Shown here: one piece after another, positions 54,863-64,000 of the stretch | Layout: every line of letters begins with the position of its first letter | Position numbering within the stretch: the first letter of the stretch is position 1 | Source of the DNA: Cymbomonas tetramitiformis | Lineage: Eukaryota > Chlorophyta > Pyramimonadophyceae > Pyramimonadales > Pyramimonadaceae | Assembly (NCBI GenBank): GCA_001247695.2 | Contig: LGRX02034638.1 | Coordinates: 1-64,000 of the forward strand | Direction: 5' to 3' | DNA length: 64,000 bases | Notes under the pieces: generated by a model | The model's database searches: none | What the model was told of the DNA's origin: nothing | Seen by the model: the letters and a program-made list of their open reading frames with translations, nothing else | Program-made: the position numbers and the translations under genes

Positions 54863-56100
54863 CACCGGCTGGTTCAGATGCAAAACACATGCAACGTCAC
54901 GTTTACAGAGTCCTTCAACTTCGAAGATGTCGAGATCAAGCTTAAAGCAGGATGCAGGAGATTGCAAGGAGGCAAGGCAGTTACAGTGGACCAAGTAATG
55001 TAATGCTCGTGGAGATAAGCATACGTAGAACATAATGCAGCCGATTGGGAGAGGGCAAAGAAAAATAATTAGATGCTGGACAAAATAGTGCATATGATAT
55101 TCTCTCCTGTAGTGAAATGCATATATGCATATCAATACGTGTACATGCTTGCAGGAAATTGCAACAATCAAAACAAAATTATATAGGCATAATGGTACAC
55201 AACAACTCGGAGGGACTTCTTACATTCTCAAGGCATGGCCCATGTGCACAGCGTACATGTTTTGATGAATATTAATGATAACAGCAAAATACCAGCAGGC
55301 AGTTTATCCCGACAGTAACCCGTATGTATGTAGAAATCGTGAATGCATTAATACTGTGATATATTCCGTATTTTCGCTCTACGCCTTGCATGCCCTAAGT
55401 TGTATCTGCTTATGCTCACAGTGCGAGTGACATGGTTGGCCAGGCATGATTTAGTCATGTTCGTGGCAAATGATGACATGAAAGTACTAAGTTGCTGGCT
55501 TAAGTAGTTGATCATTATCATCATATTATCCATGTATGTCAAATATTTCCTGCCGTTTCCTGGTCATGATCCTGCCTAACACAGAACTGTTGCACTTTGT
55601 TAGCGTGGACGTCGCATATATATTCCATGTGCATCACTTGATATTTCACTTTCCCACATAAGCATGCACCGCGAGACCTGATACTGTTATTGTAGGGAGC
55701 CTAGCAGCAGGTAGCAAAGAATGTGCAAGCAAAATAAATCAATAACACAAGTTTTGTATGATTCCATCGACGCCACATGCAATCTTGATCAAGACCAGGG
55801 TATTCGTGATGTAGCAACGGTCATCGCGCCATTCAAGTTTGATAAACAGGGGCAGGGTTCGAAGCATGGCACACATCGATCCTGGTGCGTCAGGGCAAAT
55901 TGAAAAAGGTATTACAAAATCCCACAATGGGCAATGCGTCTACGTGATTTGATGCTGAGCATGGCGTTGATTCGCCTCTTCCCAGAGAGTGTCTATCACA
56001 GCCTCAAAGGCCGGAGTGTGTAATGATTGCCCGCTTCGTTCGAGATTCCCAAGCGATGCAAAACCTAAATCCCAAAAATCACCATGACCGCATAAATCAA
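54863..56100. other. Region downstream of the pyruvate kinase gene
   Basis: AT-rich, no gene recognised. It should contain the 3' UTR of the tandem pyruvate kinase and possibly the 3' end of the convergent PPR-like gene. Confidence 0.4.
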
Positions 56101-56429
56101 GAAGAGCAATGCTTGTTGCCGCAGGTGCTTCAATCCCCCTCCGCCGCGAAACCTATATCCTCCGTCGCTCCACAATCCATGCACACCCAGATCACTCATC
56201 ATCAGTACGCTTTTGCCGCGCACATGCCTGGTACCTCCAAGGCCGCATTCTAGGTGTGCAAGGAGTGTTATTCTATTGCGTGACGCAGTGTAATGAAGGA
56301 GGTGGTATTGAGTGACGCCTCCTCCACGACGCGTGTGTTGAGTGACGCAGTGCATCAATGCTGCAGACCTCAATTGTCCCCGCATGTGCATCGCATACTT
56401 GAGCAACGCACAAAAACACATCGATTGTA

Positions 56430-59400
56430 CAAATGGAGAGGACGTCATTCGCAGGCAAAGCGATTTCCGAGAGAATCGCGCCCAAGAACTGTCCCAGATC
56501 TCAGCTCTTAAAACTCTGAGCATGCTGCATCCTCGCGCCACCCCCTTACGAGGGAGCTCTTCGAGCGCGCCGAGAAGTGATGCAGCTGACATCACTGCCC
56601 CCCGATCCTTGATATCATGTGCGAGGAGTAACTAGGCCCACAAAATCACCCGCATTATGCGCAGGGAGTGGTGCACGCATAAGATAAATAAATAAATAAG
56701 ACAACCTTTGCAGGCGGTGTGGCTTTTATCAAAGGAAGCCGAGCCCTGGAGTGATGCACTCACCTGATATATTTCATATGCGTGCTCCCACTGCAGATCA
56801 CTCGCAGCGGCTCGCACAAGCGCTGCATATGCCGAGTTCGAGGCAGCTACCTTGCCAACGCTCCACATTGCTTCGCACACTTGAAGCACCCCCTTCAGAT
56901 CGCCGAGGTGCCCGCAGGCCTCCTGCTGATGACGGTATGTCACACTGATCCCCGCCCAATCATCTCACAAGTAGCTGCAAGCCCAAGCATGCGGGAGTGC
57001 CCCCCTCCAAGGCAGCCTCAAACGAAGCCTCATCGGATCAGCACCGCCACGTGGCTGACCACACAAATAACTCCAGATTCATCTTGGGCCGGCAGGCATG
57101 CAGCGGGAACACGCTCTAACCATCAGGACTGCCCGTGGCAAATCGGCGGTGCCTCCTCACCCATCTGGAGCGGCGCCCCATGCCACCATCTGATCATGCA
57201 CCATGAGCACGTCGTTCCACCGATCTGCAGCACTCCCGTGGTTTAGCTCTCAACCCGCAGCTCTTCGCCAAGAGCCTTTCCGTCGTTCTGTGTGAATGGC
57301 AAGAGCAGCAAGGAGGCTGCATTGGAGCGCCCATCGAAGGGCCCTTACATCATCCCACATTAGAGCACACGGTGCAAAACAGCAGCTTCAGTCTCGATCA
57401 ATGGAGATGGTTCCTTGGTAACGGCATATTGTTCCTCAAGCTTCAAGGGTACCATGCTGCAAATCGGGCTGCAAGTGCTGACGTGGCTCCGGCGAGCACC
57501 TTGTTGCCGATAGGCATTCATCACCATGTTGCATGTACTCGTGTCGAGCTCCACCTCGGTCTCTAGGAGCTCCTGGCCACATCCGGCACACACACCCGAT
57601 TTCACCTGGACTGCTGAAGCACGCCGGACGAGCGCCAGCTTCGGTATCCGCGCCTGCTCATGGACATAGCCTACGCAGCCGCTTCCGGATCTATCCATCC
57701 TTGATATCATATTTGCCGGCGTCTGCCTTCCGCGTGGACCAGTCACTTACATTACCTTCAACATAAAGCACCCTCGCCGTATCTGCGAAAGTCTTTGACT
57801 CGAAAGCACCCCGAGATTGGCCTGACCTACCTATCGAATGCCCTGCTACTGTGACGGCTGCCTGCAAGAAGTGGCCGGAGGTGATTGGCTCTATCGAGTG
57901 CCCTGCTACTGTGACGGCTGCCTGCAAGAAGTGGCCGGTGATTGGCCTGACCTACCTATCGGTGATGACGGCTGCCTGCCGGAGGTGATTAGCCTGACCT
58001 ACCTATCGAATGCCCTGCTACTGTGACGGCTGCCTGCAAGAAGTGGCCGGAGGTGATTGGCTTTATCGAGCGCCCTGCTACTGTGACGGCTGCCTGCAAG
58101 AAGTGGCCGGAGGTGATTGGCTTTATCGAGCGCCCTGCGACTGTGACGGCTGCCTGCAAGAAGTGGCCGGGGGTGATTGGCTTTATCGAGAGAAATCACC
58201 TCGTAGAGTTGTAGCACGCCTTCCCATTGGTGTGCTGGACACCCCATAACCACGCATATCCCCTTAGCCCGCCGTCCGCATTGGCGGTGAAGAAGAAGGT
58301 GAAATCACAGCCACGGGGGAGACAATCACCAGCAAGGATCGGCGGATGCAATTGACTAACACACCGACTATGTCACGGGTGAATGAAATGACGGGCTCGA
58401 GGTTTCTTCACGAGGACATGCATGATGCAGAACATATGCCCACAACATGTTCTGAACTACCATCTGTTCGGAAGACGTTGCCGCAAGAGCCCTCGATATC
58501 CTCCAAACGATTTTCCAGGCTGCGTGAGACTCGGAGGGGTTGAGAGATGCAGCTTGGGTAGGCGGCGGCATGCGGGCTCTCACTCTGCGCCAGCGCACCG
58601 AGCACCAGCTGCCAACATTCAGCGTCCAAGGAGAGGCCCGCTGCGGATGCGTCCTGCAGGCCATGCCCCCTTGTGAGGGATACGCCGGTGCCCTGTCAAT
58701 CCAAAGTGAAGATTCGGGGGAAACGGGGGGCATGTGGGTTGCGCGCCGGGGGGCTATCTTACATCCCGCTGGCATGACGTGCGCACCGGTTACTCCGGGC
58801 AATCTGTGAGCCGACTCGCCTCACTGCATGGAGAGATGCTGCCCGGTAGCAGACGATGAGCTCACCGCTTGGATGGTTTGAATGGGCGCGGCTTGCAGGG
58901 GCCTCGCCGCCGCACAAACCCGCAAGAGCACCCGCACCGCCTCGAGGCTGCCTGCCCCGCAATCCCCCAAGCCGCCTCGATGCCCAAGCGACGTCACCGC
59001 GACTCCTCGTACAGCCATGCTGAGACCCTTGCACATAAGGCGGTCATCTGTGTGGAACCGGAGATCCTAGAGGCAGTGCCGGCTCGCCTCCAGCTGGAGC
59101 CGGTGATCCTCCAGGCGATGTCGGCGCTCCTTCAGTTGAAGCCGGCGATCCTATAGGCGATGCCAGCAGTCCTCGAGGGGAGCCAATTGATCCTAAAGAA
59201 GATACCGATAATCCTCGAGACGAAGCCGATGATCCTGAAGGCGACGCCAACAACCCTCTATGTGAAGCTGAATCCTACAGGTGAAGCCGATGATGCTAAA
59301 GGTAGAGCTGGCAATCCTCAAAGCTGGAGCCGACGATCCTAACGGAGATGCAGGCATTCCTCCAGATGGAAGCGACTTGCTCCTCCTGCGCGCGCCTCTG

Positions 59401-62400
59401 ATGGATGACTGGCAGAGGGGCAGGTCCTGGCGCTGCAGCTGCCTCCTCAAGTTGGGTCCTAAAGTACTGCGCAGCCAACCGCTCGGCATACCACCACCTT
59501 CGCTGGCGCAAGCTGTCACTTCCTGGGAGAACAGCGGGGCATGCGGAACACGTGGAGCTTGAAGGCCTAAAAGCACGTGGCCAAGAAGGCGTACTCGGAA
59601 CCCCGTCGGCTTTCATCTCGGTGTAATACAGCAGAGCGCGAGAGCACTCCTCGCCTTCCTGCTCCCCTCTCCGCCTGCAGGTCACATGCTGCTGGCTAGC
59701 TCATGACAGGAACCCTCACTGGTGCACCAGGCGGGTCTCGGCATGAAGCTACCTGCAGGCAGGCTCAGAGCATGGTGCACCAGGCGGGTCTCGGCATGAA
59801 GCTACCTGCAAGCAGGCTCAGAGCATGGTGCACCAGGCGGGTCTCAGCATGAAGCTACCTGCAGGCAGGCTCGGAGCATGGTGCACCAGGCGGGTCTCAG
59901 CATGAAGCTACCTGCAGGCAGGCTCGGAGCATGGTGCACCAGGCGGGTGCCGGCATCAAGCTGCCTGCAGGCAGGCTCAGGCATGGTGCACCAGGCGGGT
60001 CTCGGCATGAAGCTACCTGCAGGCAGGCTCAGACATGGTGCACCAGGCGGGTCTCGGCAGTACCTGCAGGCAGGCTGAACATGGTGCCAGGCGGTCTCGG
60101 GCTGCAGGCAGGCTCGGACATGGTGCCAGGCAGACGGGTCTCGGCATGAAGCTACCTGCAGGCAGGCTCGGAGCATGGTGCACCAGGCGGGTCTCGGCAT
60201 GAAGCTACCTGCAGGCAGGCTCGGAGCATGGTGCACCAGGCGGGTCTCAGCATGGGGCTACCTGCAGGCAGGCTCGGAGCAGTGCACAATATGCTGCGGA
60301 GCTGATGGAAACACCTGTTTTTCGCATTTCCCTGTCATGGATAAAAAACGGCGACCCCATGAGTTACATCGATGCACGATCATTTGCACTGACGCTTGTG
60401 GAAGGGAAGATTCTGGCAGAAGGGGCATTGGACGTTTTCGAAGGGAAATGCTTCCAGAAGGATTTGTTGTAGCAGACTTTCAAACACAGTTATCCTGTAT
60501 TCGAGACCAACACCTTCAAGTCACTTCCTTAGGAGGTCACACAAGCCGTTGACCTCGGCGAGCAAGCGCAGACGATCACAGTACCGTTAACAAAGTGACT
60601 AGCGCTTGCATCGTTGTGACAAATACGAGAAGTCGATGCTTTCACGGGTGAGACGTTCTGAATAGTGTCGGGAGAAGCACAAGGTTTGGAGGTACTCACG
60701 CATAAAGCTCGAAAGCAAGTTGATGCTGAAGTGTACTCAAGCAACTTGAGAGTAGTATCTCGTAGGTATCAAGATCGAACGTAACCTTCCGAGCTCGCAT
60801 CGCCTTGTACACCCCACCAGCTGTGTCCCAGAACTCTCCCTGCAAGACTTTAGTTAGTCAGTTTCCCTTGCACTCGCATACTCTCTGAGAAGTCTCCATG
60901 CAAGACTTTAGTTAGTCAGTTTCCCTTGCACTCGCATACTCTCCGAGAAGTCTCCATGCAAGACTTTAGTTAGTCAGTTTCCCTTGCACTCGCATACTCT
61001 CCGAGAAGTCTCCTTGCAAGGTATATTTGTATATCTATTTATTTATATACAACTTGTATACAAACTAGCATATACTAGTACAATATATATATATATATGT
61101 TACACGCCAATCCCGCCCGGCGTGATTGGCGTTGTGAAAAATGTCACGCCAATCGCGCCCCATAGAGCCTACAAATTGTAAGGTATATACTTCAACCATG
61201 GTCAACAAAGAAAACATAGAAAACCATACTTCTCTGACATTTCGCGATTGGCGTGGGACGCGATTTGCGTGTAACATATACAGCAGTGTATACATAGGAT
61301 ATACGAGCCCACACACACACTGAGCGGCAGGAAATCCGCCGACAAAAGCCAACCCACCTTCATCCCAGTGGATGTGAAAAGCAATCAAGAACAGGGCGGG
61401 GCCAAGACAAGATACTACCTACCTCGACACATCTCAAACTGGATGCAAAGCAGCATGGATGATAGTATGTGCCGAATTGCCCAACACGCGATATCGCATG
61501 TTACTCCCCGGGTAACGGAGTGAGCGAACTCTGCTGCACTCTGAATTCTTCATCCCCCGGTGGCTCGCGGTCGATGGATGGGACCCGTTGGTCGATGAGT
61601 GCAAACCGATGGATAGACACTGGAAGATTCGTGAAAGCAGCAACCAAGAGCGGGCGCCGAGGCGTTCCCCACGAGGAACAACCACACACACACACACACA
61701 CACACACACTCATGTGTTGGTCTTGCGCGTGGGCTTGGTGGTGGAGAGATATGGCTCGCGCAGATCGGGGGGCAGGGATGAGCCGGCTTCAGGCACAAGG
61801 CGGCAGTGCGCTGGTGGTGCAGATGCACAGGGGCTCGGGTGGCTCAGCGAGGCTTAGGGGGTCCCATTCTTCACTAGTGAGCTCCGGAGAATCCGGATGA
61901 GTGTCCCGAAGTGTGTGCTGAATCCTTTGATCCCCGGCGTGGGTACATAGTGCAGTCTTCTGTGGCTACGGGGCGCCAAAGGAGTCGCAAGGATAAGCAT
62001 ACACACTCATGTGGCTACATGGTGCCAAAGGAATCGGACCAAGGATAAGTCGCACACACACACACATATGGGTACCCCGGTGTGGGTACACAGTGCAGCC
62101 GATCTTCTGTGGCTATATGGTGCCAAAGGAATCGGTCCAAGGATATGAAGCACAGACACACATATGATGTATCAGGCTTACACATGCCACAGCCTCTTGC
62201 GTAACTTGCTGCATAAAATTTGAGAACTACAGTCGAGAAATAAAGAATATGTGACAACTATCGGACCAGTCAGGGCGTAGCACTACTGAGATCTCGTATG
62301 CTGCCACAGTACTCGCTGGAGCGCGACCATCACCTTTTCACTTTTGCACAGGCCTCTACATTATGAAAGCCGTCGCATATTGATTCCAGGCTGTTATCTA

Positions 62401-62560
62401 GCGTGAGACGATGGAGCTGTGAGTGAGGGCTGTGGGTACTACACCTTATTACACGCTTCAAGAAGATTATTATACACTTTTGTAGTCGGAGGATGCCCAG
62501 AGGAATTCGCCGTATTGTACTTCACTAACGCCTTTACACGGAGCGCGAACGCACACTTTA
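56430..62560 (-). CDS. Multi-exon PPR-like gene, boundaries approximate
   Basis: Minus-strand segments resemble pentatricopeptide repeats and end at good splice donors. About 62445-62540: TTKVYNNLLEACNK. 60700-60839: YKAMRARKVTFDLDTYEILL, then LAFELY and GTGAGT. About 59500-59674: CSRALLYYTEMKADGVPS. 58866-58970: SLEAVRVLLRVCAAARPLQA, then GTGAGC. 58560-58653: LDAECWQLVLGALAQSE. 58200-58254: HQWEGVLQLYE. 57500-57600: LETEVELDTSTCNMVMNAYR. 56764-56922: GVLQVCEAMWSVGK and YAALVRAAASDLQWEHAYEI, then GTGAGT. A last piece, SLLGALEELPRKGVARG, lies near 56500-56590. PPR proteins bind RNA in chloroplasts or mitochondria. I could not fix the start, all exons, or a transit peptide. Several introns carry minisatellites. 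It converges on the pyruvate kinase gene. Confidence 0.5.
57832..58190. repeat. 60-bp minisatellite
   Basis: About five copies of a 60-bp unit containing GTGACGGCTGCCTGCAAGAA and GTGGCCGGAGGTGATTGGCT, with a divergent stretch at 57940-58010. It follows a PPR exon donor at 58200 on the minus strand. Because the unit is divisible by three, an antisense frame stays open, but I take it as intronic. Confidence 0.85.
59720..60282. repeat. 53-bp minisatellite
   Basis: About 11 copies of a 53-bp unit (GGTGCACCAGGCGGGTCTCG, then CATGAAGCTACCTGCAGGCA). Copies between 60050 and 60130 carry deletions. Confidence 0.9.
60300..60472 (+). other. Short plus-strand open frame inside the PPR-like gene
   Basis: From ATG at about 60306 the frame reads METPVFRISLSWIKNGD and LTLVEGKILAEGALDVFEG, ending FQKDLL and stop, about 56 codons. 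The composition is protein-like and the frame extends upstream into the minisatellite. I do not recognise a family. It may be an exon of a nested gene or chance. Confidence 0.25.
60843..61016. repeat. 58-bp tandem repeat
   Basis: Three copies starting at 60843, 60901 and 60959, each with CAAGACTTTAGTTAGTCAG and CTCGCATACTC. Confidence 0.9.
61320..61385 (-). repeat. Dispersed repeat family, third copy
   Basis: Read on the minus strand: CACATCCACTGGGATGA, GGTGGGTTGGCTTTTGTC, CTGCCGCTCAGTGTGTG. It lies between PPR-like exons. Confidence 0.6.
61679..61710. repeat. (CA)n microsatellite
   Basis: About 14 CA dinucleotides in a row. Confidence 0.95.
61955..62150. repeat. Imperfect tandem repeat
   Basis: Three copies of a unit with GTGGCTAYATGGTGCCAAAG, then GAATCGG and CAAGGATA, separated by short CA-rich stretches. 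Confidence 0.7.
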
Positions 62561-62779
62561 GTACAGTAGAACCAGGGAAGATACCACAAGGGATGCAGCA
62601 GCGAAGAACGTTATGGATCAGCTGATTGCGGCACGACTCGCAGAGGCTTGTGTGCACTGAGCACAATGTTTCCCTCCACGTCCACATTGGTAGTTTGCTG
62701 TCGGTTGTTGTAGGGCCACGCATAGCCGCAAAAATGAGACTAGCGCTAAGGCTCTTTCATGGACTTGGGATGTAAACAA

Positions 62780-64000
62780 GGAACACGTGTGCAGGAACAG
62801 GAGGTTCTACCTTTTCCCACTCCTCTTGCGCCGCCCTCTTTACGTCTTCATCCGTCTATTGCAGAAGTTGAAGCCTTACGAATCAGAAGACTTTGTACAG
62901 ATGTTTATGCAATGCCGTAAGCCTAAGCCTAAGGGTTCCTTCACTCGTAACCCTAGCTACGTAACAAACAACGACAAAAGTTTGCCGGATACGGCATCGG
63001 CGCCAGTGCTGTGTATACGTAGGGAGCCATATATGGGTTCTAGATACAGACACTTGCACCTGACTGCGTTCGATTCCATCAAGGTAAGTTAGAATACGAA
63101 GTTGCGAGGTCTAAACCATACCTCGCATACGATGGTGGACGAATTCTTTGTCGCAGACCTGGTTCGTCGTGACACAATGTTTCGCCGGGCAAACGAATTC
63201 CTCGACCAATAAGGCAATAGTGCTCGCAGGCTTTGGGCTTTGACTTGTCGTCGGGAGGCAACTCGGGATGTACGATTCCACAGGGTCTTCGGGCATGCCG
63301 GCGCATTCGTCGTGCAAGTGTGAAATAACATATTCTCCGGGACGATATCTCTTATCTAGTGTTCTATGAAATCTCGTGGAAACCGTAATAACGCTGCGCA
63401 CAGACAGTCCTGAAAGTTCTGGTGGGTTACTACTGCAGTTGCTGAATCTGCCAAGGCGCAGTGCAGGCTTCGTTGGCTGGCCAAGCACCAAACACCCAAG
63501 CAGCTAAAATGCGCTCCCACGCTGCATTGAACTATTCCCCAACCGACAAACACGTACAATTCGTATCAAGGGAAGGGATTGCGTGCACATGCGATGGTAT
63601 GGTACAGAACATTCGTCAGGCTTCCAGCTGGGAAACTATACAATACGTGACACACTATAGTTTGGCTATCATTGGCTATGATTGGCTAACTTTGGCTATC
63701 CGATTTGAGATTATGACAGCCCTGTCATCGGGGGTATGTGGGGGTGTCTAGGGGTCTCAAAAATCAAGATTTGCCGATTTAATCGACGCTGGGGGGTCCC
63801 CTACGTTGACCCCCAAAATTTCAGTAGGTTTCAGGGTTTAGGGTTTAGGTTTCAAGGGATTACGTCAGAATTACGTCAGAAAGTGGAGTCAACGGCAATT
63901 TCGTTCAAAATGCGTGATTTCTAAAAAAGGATACAGGGCGGATACAGAATACACGACTTTTTCAAAACTTATTTTGAAATCGCTCGGCATCAAAACTTGC
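62780..64000. other. Unassigned right edge
   Basis: Open frames exist on both strands (minus 63111-63491, plus 62787-63092), but none matches a family I know. The PPR-like gene may start here. GGGTTTAGGGTTTAGG near 63836 has only two telomere-like units. Confidence 0.3.

Noticed and set aside
56065..56595. 176-codon minus-strand frame as a separate gene
   Set aside because: Only its upstream end looks PPR-like; the rest has no features, so I treat it as a possible last exon of the PPR-like gene.
63836..63852. Telomere-like TTTAGGG units (also TTTTAGGG near 51490)
   Set aside because: Only two units each, at or below chance in G/T-rich sequence; not an interstitial telomere.

Overview
The window is eukaryotic nuclear DNA, most likely from a green alga. 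That placement is an inference from gene content: an SPX-RING E3 ligase of the NLA/BAH1 type, a PPR-like gene, a DUF659-type hAT transposon, many GT-AG introns ending in GCAG, and Ty1/copia elements that appear to be primed by half of an initiator tRNA. I cannot name a species. Much of the window is repeats: minisatellites, MITEs and nested retroelements.

Layout. 1-8.9 kb: two minisatellites, a foldback repeat, a tRNA-Ser-like relic, a 610-bp hAT-type MITE, and an intronless SPX-RING gene on the minus strand (6011-6946). 8.9-12.9 kb: a complete hAT transposon with 17-bp TIRs and an 8-bp TSD. 12.9-13.6 kb: a 195-bp satellite. 13.6-19.8 kb: the 3' end of a RecQ helicase gene, interrupted by a gag-only LTR retrotransposon, which is itself interrupted by a 1.7-kb TRIM-like LTR element and a 243-bp hAT-type MITE. 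Each insertion has its own TSD, and removing it rejoins the interrupted reading frame. 20.2-21.3 kb: another TIR element.

22.3-54.9 kb: one 25-exon plus-strand gene, reconstructed here from splice-phase matching. It encodes four consecutive pyruvate kinase modules in one polypeptide of about 2,230 residues, with a possible N-myristoylation start (MGCGASK). Modules 1 and 4 keep the central Lys/Glu/Asp catalytic residues; modules 2 and 3 have lost them. Most introns carry their own private minisatellite. Intron 12 holds a 10.1-kb Ty1/copia element in the same orientation. That element has a Dam-type DNA adenine methyltransferase-like domain between protease and integrase, a very long acidic spacer before the protease, and a reverse transcriptase segment repeated three times in tandem.

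55-64 kb: intergenic sequence, then a minus-strand multi-exon PPR-like gene rich in minisatellites, then unassigned sequence. Several frame breaks lie in or beside homopolymer runs, so assembly error has to be separated from real decay.
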